Below, piece by piece: positions 41,502 to 48,826 of a stretch of DNA of 64,000 nucleotides. Positions within the stretch are counted from its first letter, which is position 1, and each line of letters opens with the position of its first letter. The position numbers and the translations under genes are program-made. Under the pieces are notes generated by a model. It saw only the letters and a list, made by a program, of their open reading frames with translations, had not been told where the DNA came from and searched no databases. Source of the stretch: Microbacteriaceae bacterium (lineage in GTDB: Bacteria; Actinomycetota; Actinomycetes; Actinomycetales; Microbacteriaceae); NCBI GenBank assembly GCA_025464975.1, contig JAODMT010000001.1, forward strand, positions 1-64,000, given 5' to 3'.

Positions 41502-42866
41502 ATGTCAATCGACGACCCGCTCACAGCCATTTCGAGTCGCGCAGCGCACGCGTTGAAAGGGCGCTTCGTTGGCACCGTCCTCGCGCCCGGTGACGACGGT
41601 TATGACTCGGCGAGCGTGCCCCTGTCCCCGGCCGGCAGGCCGGGCTTTGTCGCTAGGGCCGAGACCCCGACCGACGTTGTCGAGGCAATCAGGTTCGCGC
41701 GGGAAGAGCGCGTGCCGATCTCCGTTCGCAGCGGCGGGCACAGCGCGGGACAGTGGGACACCGCTCCGGACGGGTTCCTGCTCGACCTCTCCGGCATGAA
41801 CACGATCGAGGTGCTCAGCGATGGCCTGGTTCGTCTTGGCACCGGCGCGGTGTGGGGCGATGTCGCACGAGCCCTCAAAAACCATGGTCTAGCGCTCACC
41901 TCTGGTGACACGACGAGCGTCGGAGTGGGCGGTTTGACGCTCGGCGGCGGCATCGGCTGGATGGTGCGCAAGTACGGCCTGGCCCTCGACAACCTCGTGC
42001 AGGCGGAGGTCGTGACCGCCGCGGGCGAGATCGTGACGGCGAGCCCGTTCGAACAGTCGGAGCTGTTTTGGGCGCTGCGGGGTGGGGGAGGCAACTTCGG
42101 TGTCGTGACACATTTCACCTTTCGGGCGCATCCGCTGACGACAGTGCACGCCGGGCCGATCAATTACCACGTTGAGGATCTCGCGCCACTGCTTCGAGGG
42201 TGGCGTGATGTGATGCGCAGTGCGCCGGAGGAGCTAAACACCACCTTCCTTGCCGTGCCATCGTTCGGGCCCGAGATGCCGGCGAGCACGCAGATTCTGG
42301 TGTGCTTCGCAGACAGTGATGAGGCGGCGGCGGAGGCGGCAGTCGAACCGCTCCGTCGGCTCCTCGGTGCCCGCGACGCGGACATCCGGGAGAAGGATTA
42401 CGTCGACGTTCTCGAGGACCCCAAACCGGCAGAGGCGCCGCTGACCATCGTGGCGAACAACGGTTTCGCACCGGACTTCAGCGACGACGCTATTGACGTA
42501 ATCGCGCGGGTGCAACGGGAGCTAGGTGGCGTGCTCATGATCCGCAGCCTGCGCGGCGCGTTCAACCGGGTCTCGGCCGATGAAACTGCGTTTGGCTTCC
42601 GAGACAGCGAGATGCTGGTCATCTCGGCCGCGTTCCTGCCGCCCGATGCGCCGGCCTCGGCTACCGATTGGGTGCGCACACTGTGGGCAGAGGTCAGCCC
42701 GTTTCTTACCGGTTCCTACGGCAACTTCCTCAGCGGCAGTGACGAGCACGCGATCGCGGCAATGTTTCCGCCGGCCACCCGCGCACGCCTTGCCGCGGCA
42801 AAGCACCGGTATGACCCACAGAACCTGTTCAGCCAAAACCAAAACATCGCTCCGGTGTCGACCTGA
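41502..42866 (+). CDS. FAD-binding oxidoreductase (berberine bridge enzyme/PCMH type)
   Basis: 454 aa from the ATG at 41502 (an in-frame GTG lies 6 bp upstream). FAD-binding PCMH domain: VPISVRSGGHSAGQWD with the His that usually carries FAD covalently, RLGTGAVWGDVARAL, and LTSGDTTSVGVGGLTLGGGIGWMVRKYGL. The Cys seen in bicovalent members is absent from this segment (SVGVGGLT), so a single link is expected. The C-terminal BBE motif YDPQNLFSQNQNI is intact. It probably oxidises a sugar or small alcohol. Confidence 0.92.
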   Translation: MSIDDPLTAISSRAAHALKGRFVGTVLAPGDDGYDSASVPLSPAGRPGFVARAETPTDVVEAIRFAREERVPISVRSGGHSAGQWDTAPDGFLLDLSGMNTIEVLSDGLVRLGTGAVWGDVARALKNHGLALTSGDTTSVGVGGLTLGGGIGWMVRKYGLALDNLVQAEVVTAAGEIVTASPFEQSELFWALRGGGGNFGVVTHFTFRAHPLTTVHAGPINYHVEDLAPLLRGWRDVMRSAPEELNTTFLAVPSFGPEMPASTQILVCFADSDEAAAEAAVEPLRRLLGARDADIREKDYVDVLEDPKPAEAPLTIVANNGFAPDFSDDAIDVIARVQRELGGVLMIRSLRGAFNRVSADETAFGFRDSEMLVISAAFLPPDAPASATDWVRTLWAEVSPFLTGSYGNFLSGSDEHAIAAMFPPATRARLAAAKHRYDPQNLFSQNQNIAPVST

Positions 42867-42948
42867 CCGAGGCGGAAGTCGACCCGGCGACCGGGACAGT
42901 CGCCGACACGCGTGTCGAAAGTCAATCCCGTGCTGCCGCCCTCACACC

Positions 42949-42968
42949 TCCTAGTGTGCCTACTAGGA
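42949..42968. promoter_or_regulatory. Perfect 7-bp inverted repeat, candidate operator
   Basis: TCCTAGT-GTGCCT-ACTAGGA, a perfect 20-bp inverted repeat, lies 70 bp upstream of the small conserved gene. Another perfect 14-bp palindrome (CGACACGCGTGTCG) is at 42904-42917. CTAGT...ACTAG arms are common in GntR/MarR operators of actinobacteria. No matching regulator is adjacent. Confidence 0.45.
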
Positions 42969-43037
42969 TGCCGACGGCTGTAATCCTCGCGAGACGAGGC
43001 GCCGCTCAGGGTCATCATGGACCGAAGGAGGCTGACG

Positions 43038-43298
43038 TTGGGCGAGCGGCGCACATGCGAGTCGGTGGCAGACCTCGAAATCCGGCAAATATCGGATCGG
43101 GTGTGGCGCATCGGAAACAGCGCACACGACGAGAGATCGCCCGACAAAGTCCTCGGCGTGATTCAGCGCCACGCTGATGGTTTCCAAGTTTTCGCTATGG
43201 AGTCGCCCGGCCCTGATCCAGTTTTCGATTGCTGGGAGGCCGCGTTGGCCAGCTTCATTTCGCCGGGGAATGAGGCCGAGAAACCCCGCCAGAACTGA
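43038..43298 (+). CDS. Conserved small actinobacterial protein of unknown function
   Basis: 86 aa from a TTG at 43038, six bases after a perfect AAGGAGG, which decides this start over the ATG at 43017. The pattern LEIRQISDRVWRIGNSAHDE, then VLGVIQRHADGFQVFAMESP and FDCWEAALASF, matches small proteins seen widely in actinobacteria. No catalytic residues or known partner are evident. Confidence 0.7.
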   Translation: MGERRTCESVADLEIRQISDRVWRIGNSAHDERSPDKVLGVIQRHADGFQVFAMESPGPDPVFDCWEAALASFISPGNEAEKPRQN

Positions 43299-43392
43299 GT
43301 CGCTTTTATCGCGTCCGCTCGCGCTCTGTCAACCCCCGGGTCGGTTTGCCGCCGTTCCCATACGCTGAATGTAACCAGTTAAGGGGTCACTC

Positions 43393-44352
43393 ATGACGAT
43401 GAACGCATACCAAAGCACCGATGGCGCCGTCTCAGTTTCCAGGGGGGCGGCGCAGGTTTCTGCCGATCCCCTCCGCGACTATCTTCAGCGAATTGGTCGG
43501 GCTCCCCTTCTCACAGCAGAGGAAGAAGTCTCCCTCGCTCGCCGGATCGAGGTCGGCGTGCTTGCGGGTGAGCGGCTGGCTCTAAACCCCGACCTGGATG
43601 GAAAGTCCAAGCGTGAACTTCTCTGGTTGTCCCGCGACGGCGAGGCCGCCTATCAATCTTTCGTCTGTGCGAACCTTCGGCTCGTAGTCAGCATCGCGAA
43701 GCGTTATGCAGGACGCGGGCTGCCGATCATGGACGTCATCCAGGAGGGCAACCTTGGGCTCGTTCGCGCGGTTGAGAAATTCGACTATGCGATCGGCAAC
43801 AAGTTCTCCACCTATGCCACCTGGTGGATTCGCCAGTCGATCCTTCGCGGCATCGCGGACTCGAGCCGCATCATCCGCATTCCGGTCCACACCGTGGAGA
43901 AGATGGACAAGCTGGATCGTGTGCGCCGCGACCTCACCGCCGAACTCGGTCGAACCCCCACGGTCGACGAGGTCGCCGAATCGGCCCAGGTGAGCGTCGC
44001 CGAGGTCATCAAGCTTGCCAAGTCTGACCACGACACCATCTCGTTTGGCATCCCGATCGGAGACGACGGCAACACGGTCCTCGGGGATCTCATTGAGGAC
44101 ACTGATACCCCGGAGCCGCATGAATCCGTCGAGCTCGACCTGCGCCACGACGACATCCGCCGACGACTCGACGCGCTCCCGCCGCGCGACGCGACGGTGA
44201 TCCGTCTGCGGTTCGGTCTAGAGGGCCGCCAGGCCCTCACCCTCGATGAGGTCGGGGAGCTGTATGGGATCACCCGCGAGCGGGTTCGACAGCTCGAGAC
44301 TCGGAGCCTCAAGCGGCTCAGAAGCCCGGATCTGCACTCCTACCTCGCGTAG
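43393..44352 (+). CDS. RNA polymerase sigma factor, sigma-70 group 2 (SigB/HrdD-like)
   Basis: 319 aa. Region 1.2 ([31 protein letters not shown]), region 2 ([34 protein letters not shown], then [13 protein letters not shown]), region 3 ([16 protein letters not shown]) and region 4.2 ([28 protein letters not shown]) are complete. It lacks the long N-terminal region 1.1 of the primary sigma, so it is an alternative, probably stress or stationary-phase factor. No anti-sigma gene is adjacent. An ATG two codons downstream is an alternative start. Confidence 0.95.
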   Translation: MTMNAYQSTDGAVSVSRGAAQVSADPLRDYLQRIGRAPLLTAEEEVSLARRIEVGVLAGERLALNPDLDGKSKRELLWLSRDGEAAYQSFVCANLRLVVSIAKRYAGRGLPIMDVIQEGNLGLVRAVEKFDYAIGNKFSTYATWWIRQSILRGIADSSRIIRIPVHTVEKMDKLDRVRRDLTAELGRTPTVDEVAESAQVSVAEVIKLAKSDHDTISFGIPIGDDGNTVLGDLIEDTDTPEPHESVELDLRHDDIRRRLDALPPRDATVIRLRFGLEGRQALTLDEVGELYGITRERVRQLETRSLKRLRSPDLHSYLA

Positions 44353-44384
44353 TAGCGGCCGGGGCTGGCCCGTGGGGAAGTCCG

Positions 44385-44705
44385 CTATTCCTCTGAGGTC
44401 TTGCCCAGTGCGCCAACCTCTTCGGTGAGTTGAAGTCCCTGTGAGCTATTCGAGGAAAGCGTCAACGCCTCAAGCCACTCCCGGTTGATCTTGGGCATGC
44501 GACCACCGTTGTATCGGAAGACGAGCGGAATCGACGGGTCGAGCCAAATCACGCTTCGCCCATCCCCGACGCTCTGCTCGTCTCGCCAGGAAAAGAAAAA
44601 GCTCTCGTCTCGCCGCAGCTTGAGGCCGATCACGAGCTGCAGGTGGGCGAGAACGCGGTCGTCGAAGATGACCTCGATCGTCTGGCCATACAGTAACTTT
44701 CCCAC
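44385..44705 (-). CDS. DUF7882 family small protein
   Basis: 106 aa from the GTG at 44705, seven bases after AGGAG. It begins VGKLLYGQTIEVIFDDRVLAHLQLVIGLKLRRDESFFFSW, the hallmark of a family common in Microbacteriaceae and often mislabelled as ATP-dependent DNA ligase because it lies near ligase genes. Later IWLDPSIPLVFRYNGGRMPKINREWLEAL is also conserved. Here it is encoded 110 bp downstream of LigD on the same strand. Confidence 0.85.
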   Translation of the reverse strand: MGKLLYGQTIEVIFDDRVLAHLQLVIGLKLRRDESFFFSWRDEQSVGDGRSVIWLDPSIPLVFRYNGGRMPKINREWLEALTLSSNSSQGLQLTEEVGALGKTSEE

Positions 44706-44819
44706 GCTTGATCTCCTGTTGTGATGATGGACCGAGGGGCATGGTCCCCGGTGCTGCACTGAACGTTACTACGTCGCTCGCGGCTCAAATCTCATTTTCG
44801 GGGGTGTTCCTGTTCGCGT

Positions 44820-47327
44820 CTACTCGACATGGACATCCGTTACGTTTTTGTCCGGCCGCCACCCCCGCCATGACGGCTGCCTCAGCCGCCCGGTCGCGGT
44901 CCACTCGGCGAATTCGACCTCTCCGACAAGGGTCGGAGCGACCCATCGGGCGCCGCGCGACTCGGGACCGGGTACGCCGTGGAGCGTCGGCGAAGGTCGT
45001 TCGTTCTGCTCGAGCAGGTGAAGCATTTCGTCGAGCTGGCGGTCGCTAAACCCAGTTCCCACCTTTCCGACGTAGCGCACGGCGCCGTCCTCGGGGATGC
45101 CGACGAGGATGGCTCCTATTCCGTTTGCACGTCGCCCCTGACCGGGACTCCAGCCACCGACTACCACCTCTTGTGTCCGGTGGTGCTTGATCTTGATCCA
45201 CGAGCTTCCCCGCTTGCCTGGCTCGTATCGCCCGGAGCGGCGCTTGGCCACGACGCCCTCGAGCCTGAGTTGTCTGCTCGTTGCAATTGCGTGCTCGAGG
45301 TCCCCGAAAATCGCGGGCGGAAACTGCACCCGCGTTCCCGGATCGGACCGGTAAATTCTCTCGAGTTCAGCCCGTCGCTCGTCGTAACTGTCGTCGAGAA
45401 GGGAGCGGCCATCGATCTCAAGCAGATCGAATGCCATGAACTGCACCGGCGCATTCCTCCGCGCCCTCTCAACGTCGCCCGGGCGGGACAGATTCATTCG
45501 CGTCTGCAGCGTCCCGAAATCGGGACGCCCCGTGTGGTCGAGCGCGACGATTTCGCCGTCGACCACCGCGGTTCCGGCATCCAGCACTGCGCCAATTTCC
45601 GTAAGTTCCGGGTAGGTCAGCGTCAGGTCGTTGTCGTTGCGGCTGGTGAGGGTCACCGTTCCACGGTTCACCGTCGCCAGCGCGCGGATGCCGTCCCACT
45701 TCATTTCGAACGCCCAGTCCCGACCGCCGCCGCCGATGTCGCGCTCCCCGCCGGTACTGGCCAGCATCGGCGCGAAGGCTGGGCGGGAGCTGCTGCCCGG
45801 TTCGGCCGGCTTGCCTCGTCGTTTCGGCGGCGGCGGAGTGAGCGTCGTGCGTCGGGCCTCGGCTGGCGCCGCGCTCTTCATGAGGTGAATGATCCAGTTC
45901 TGGTCGGCCTTGCCCTCGCCGCCGGTGTGAATGAGAGCCACCCGACGCTGGCCACCAAGGCCGCCATCATCCTGCCCGTGCAGCGTCACGATCACCTCCT
46001 CGCCGTCGCGCCATTTCTCAAGGTCATAGTCGCCGGAATCCCAGATCGACACCTCGCCGGCGCCGTACTCGCCGGCGGGAATGGTGCCCTCGAAGGTCCC
46101 GTACTCGAGCGGGTGGTCCTCGGTCTGCACGGCAAGGTGGTTCTTTTGCCAGTCGGTCGGGACCCCCTTCGGCACGGCCCAGCTCACGAGCACTCCGTCA
46201 CGCTCAAGGCGGAAGTCGTAATGCAACCGGCGCGCCTGATGCTCCTGGATCACGAATGATCGGCCCGGCAGCGACGGGTCGTGGCTGTCCGGAACGGGCT
46301 CGGGCGTCTTGTTCGCGTCGCGCATGCTGCGATACTTCGCCAGCCGATCGGCAGCGCTCGCCGATGGGATGAAGCCGTGCATCCGCTCCGCCGTTGGTTC
46401 GAGCGACTCAAGGTGGCCCGACACCAGGCCGGCGAGCGGGTCTCCGCGGCGCTTCACTCGCCTGAGGACCTCACGATAGTCAAGCTGGGTCAGATCCTTG
46501 GCGGAGAGCTCTCGCCACGTTCGGGGAGCGGCGACCGTCGGTTCGAGCCGTCCGCGAAGGGAGTATGGCGCGATCGTGGTCTTGTTTGGGTTGTTCTGGC
46601 TCCAATCGAGCAGTACCTTGCCGCCACGCAGGGCCTTCTTCATGTCGCTGACCACCAGGTCGGGATGATCGGCCTCAAGAGCGCGAGCCAGTTCGTGGGC
46701 GACCGCGGACACCTGATCGGAGGTCTGCTTGCCATCGAGCGCGGCGTACAGGTGGATGCCCTTGCTGCCGCTGGTCACCGGCATGGCCTCAAGACCCATG
46801 TCTCCAAGGATCGACCGAACGAGTGTGGCCACCTCGACGCACTCCGCGAGCCCCGCGCCCTCACCAGGATCGAGGTCGAGCACGAGACGATCCGGATTTC
46901 GTTGGGCGCCCGTGCGCCCGAATTGCCACTGCGGCACGTGGATTTCGAGAGCAGCAATCTGGGCCAGCCAGATGAGGGTCGCTTCGTCGTTGACGAGGGG
47001 GTACTCGTTCGCGTGATCCGAGTGCTCGATCGACCGCCGCGTCACCCATTTCGGTGTCGACCGGTCGAGATTCTTCTGGAAGAACATCATCCCCGGTTCT
47101 TCGGCGGTACCGACGCCGTGCGGCCATCGTTTGCGGGTGGCAGGACGATTGGCGGCGTGCGGAAGCAGAACGGAGGCGATCTCCGCGTAGTAGGCGAGCA
47201 CGTCACGCTTCGTCGTGCCGGTCGAAGGATAGAGAACCTTGTCGAGGTTGGTGAGGGCGATGCGATGGCCGCCCACCATTGCGTTCTTAGGTTTCGCTGT
47301 GTTCTCAGGCTTCGGTGTGGATGGCAT
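44820..47327 (-). CDS. ligD: Multifunctional non-homologous end-joining DNA ligase LigD
   Basis: 835 aa from the ATG at 47327 (the frame runs on to 47888 antisense to Ku). Domain order Pol-PE-ligase, as in mycobacteria. Pol/primase domain (about 15-300): LTNLDKVLYPSTGTTK, VLDLDPGEG (catalytic Asp pair) and SGSKGIHLY. Phosphoesterase (about 345-490): QEHQARRLHYDFRLERDGVL with metal-binding His/Asp. Ligase (about 530-830): FEMKWDGIRAL with the nucleotidyl Lys, and VDGEIVAL, with GVVAKRR and SSWIKIK. Divergent from Ku by 102 bp. It repairs double-strand breaks, typically in stationary or dormant cells. Confidence 0.95.
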   Translation of the reverse strand: MPSTPKPENTAKPKNAMVGGHRIALTNLDKVLYPSTGTTKRDVLAYYAEIASVLLPHAANRPATRKRWPHGVGTAEEPGMMFFQKNLDRSTPKWVTRRSIEHSDHANEYPLVNDEATLIWLAQIAALEIHVPQWQFGRTGAQRNPDRLVLDLDPGEGAGLAECVEVATLVRSILGDMGLEAMPVTSGSKGIHLYAALDGKQTSDQVSAVAHELARALEADHPDLVVSDMKKALRGGKVLLDWSQNNPNKTTIAPYSLRGRLEPTVAAPRTWRELSAKDLTQLDYREVLRRVKRRGDPLAGLVSGHLESLEPTAERMHGFIPSASAADRLAKYRSMRDANKTPEPVPDSHDPSLPGRSFVIQEHQARRLHYDFRLERDGVLVSWAVPKGVPTDWQKNHLAVQTEDHPLEYGTFEGTIPAGEYGAGEVSIWDSGDYDLEKWRDGEEVIVTLHGQDDGGLGGQRRVALIHTGGEGKADQNWIIHLMKSAAPAEARRTTLTPPPPKRRGKPAEPGSSSRPAFAPMLASTGGERDIGGGGRDWAFEMKWDGIRALATVNRGTVTLTSRNDNDLTLTYPELTEIGAVLDAGTAVVDGEIVALDHTGRPDFGTLQTRMNLSRPGDVERARRNAPVQFMAFDLLEIDGRSLLDDSYDERRAELERIYRSDPGTRVQFPPAIFGDLEHAIATSRQLRLEGVVAKRRSGRYEPGKRGSSWIKIKHHRTQEVVVGGWSPGQGRRANGIGAILVGIPEDGAVRYVGKVGTGFSDRQLDEMLHLLEQNERPSPTLHGVPGPESRGARWVAPTLVGEVEFAEWTATGRLRQPSWRGWRPDKNVTDVHVE

Positions 47328-47429
47328 TGCTCCTCGTCCGCGAAAGGCTGGGATACGGCCGAATCTACTCCGCTGGTCAGTTCGGTCAAGGTCTGCCACT
47401 GGCGGTGCCCCGTAGTGTGCAATAGAGCG

Positions 47430-48266
47430 ATGCGAGCTATATGGACTGGCGCGATTACGTTTGGTCTGGTCAATGTTCCGGTGAAGGTGTACAGCGCCAC
47501 GGAGGATCACGACATCACCCTGCATCAGGTGCACGACGCCGACGGGGGCCGGATCAAGTATCAGCGTCGCTGCGACATTTGCGGTGAGATAGTTCCGTAC
47601 GACCACATCGACAAGGCCTACGACGACGGCGATCACACGGTAGTGCTCACCGACAGCGACCTCGCGTCGCTCCCCGCCGAGCGGAGCCGCGAAATTGAAG
47701 TGGTCGAGTTTGTGCCGAACGAACAGCTCGACCCGATCATGTTCGATAAGAGCTACTTCCTCGAGCCAGATTCGAAGTCGCCCAAGGCCTACGCACTGCT
47801 CCGCAAGACGCTTGAGGAGACTGATCGAACGGCCATCGTGCAGTTTGCGCTGCGCCAGAAGACTCGGCTCGGGGCGCTGCGAGTGCACGGAAAGGTGCTC
47901 ATGCTCCAGTCGCTGCTCTGGGACGACGAGGTGCGCGAAGCGGACTTTCCCGCGTTGAGGGAAACGACCAGAGTCTCCTCGAAGGAACTCGAGATGTCGT
48001 CCGCTCTCGTTGACAGCTTTGCATCCGACTTCCGTCCGGACCAGTTCAGCGATGAGTATCAGCTAGAGCTTCGGAAGCTCATCGACGCGAAGCTCGCCAC
48101 CGGCGAATCGCTCGACACGGCCGAAACTTTCGGGGAACCAGAGGAGCGGGAGGAAGACGGCGGCGAGGTACTCGACCTCATGGAGGCGCTTCGGAAGAGT
48201 GTGGAGAAAAACCGGAGCGCGGCGAAGAAGCCGGCGCCGAAGAAAGCGGCAACCAGGAGGGGGTGA
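47430..48266 (+). CDS. ku: Ku homodimer protein for non-homologous end joining
   Basis: 278 aa from the ATG at 47430 (MRAIWTGAITFGLVNVPVKVYSAT, the standard bacterial Ku opening). Conserved KYQRRCDICGEIVPYDHIDKAY, VEFVPNEQLDPIMFDKSYFLEPD and LGALRVHGKVLMLQSLLWDDEVRE. The C-terminus carries the Lys/Ala-rich tail (KKPAPKKAATRRG) that binds DNA and recruits LigD in related species. Its start region is divergent to ligD. Confidence 0.96.
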   Translation: MRAIWTGAITFGLVNVPVKVYSATEDHDITLHQVHDADGGRIKYQRRCDICGEIVPYDHIDKAYDDGDHTVVLTDSDLASLPAERSREIEVVEFVPNEQLDPIMFDKSYFLEPDSKSPKAYALLRKTLEETDRTAIVQFALRQKTRLGALRVHGKVLMLQSLLWDDEVREADFPALRETTRVSSKELEMSSALVDSFASDFRPDQFSDEYQLELRKLIDAKLATGESLDTAETFGEPEEREEDGGEVLDLMEALRKSVEKNRSAAKKPAPKKAATRRG

Positions 48267-48269
48267 CAG

Positions 48270-48809
48270 ATGGAATCGGACCGGGATACCCAACCAGACA
48301 CAAACGGTCGGCGGGAGACGGCGAACGAGCGCTCTGACCGCAACTGGAACGAAATGCTTCAGGAGCTGAGAGTCACCCAGACCGGAACTCAAATCCTCAC
48401 CGGGTTCCTCATAACCCTCGCCTTCCAGCAGCGCTTCACCTCTCTCGACCAATATCAACTTGTGCTCTACCTGATTCTGGTTTCGCTCGCGGCGGCGACG
48501 ACGGCCCTCGGCCTTGCCCCGGTGAGCCTGCACCGTCTTCTCTTTCATCAGGGGGTAAAGGGGAGGATCGTCTCGTTCGGAGACCTGATCCTGAAGATGA
48601 CGCTCGCGGCGGTAGCGATTCTCGTAGTCGGGGTGGTGCTTTTCATTTTCGACGTTGTGGTCGGACGCGCTGCAGGAGTTATCGCTGGCCTCGCCAGTGC
48701 GGTGGGAATTGTATTCATCTGGATCACGGTTCCGTCGCGCCTTCGCAAGCAGGGGGTGCAATCGGCTGAGGGCTGGCAGCGGCAAGTCGGCGATGAACCG
48801 GAACCCTAA
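48270..48809 (+). CDS. DUF6328 family membrane protein
   Basis: 179 aa, 3 bp after the Ku stop, so possibly co-transcribed. The conserved block NWNEMLQELRVTQTGTQILTGFLITLAFQQRF is the DUF6328 signature, followed by four helices (YQLVLYLILVSLAAATTAL, MTLAAVAILVVGVVLFIFDVVVG, GVIAGLASAVGIVFIWI) and a polar tail. Function unknown. Confidence 0.85.
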   Translation: MESDRDTQPDTNGRRETANERSDRNWNEMLQELRVTQTGTQILTGFLITLAFQQRFTSLDQYQLVLYLILVSLAAATTALGLAPVSLHRLLFHQGVKGRIVSFGDLILKMTLAAVAILVVGVVLFIFDVVVGRAAGVIAGLASAVGIVFIWITVPSRLRKQGVQSAEGWQRQVGDEPEP

Positions 48810-48826
48810 CCCGTATCATTTTGGGC

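Noticed and set aside
46281-47429. A plus-strand open frame extending Ku upstream by nearly 400 codons
   Set aside because: The extension is antisense to ligD and shows no domain; Ku families begin MRAIW..G.ItFGLV, which lies at 47430.
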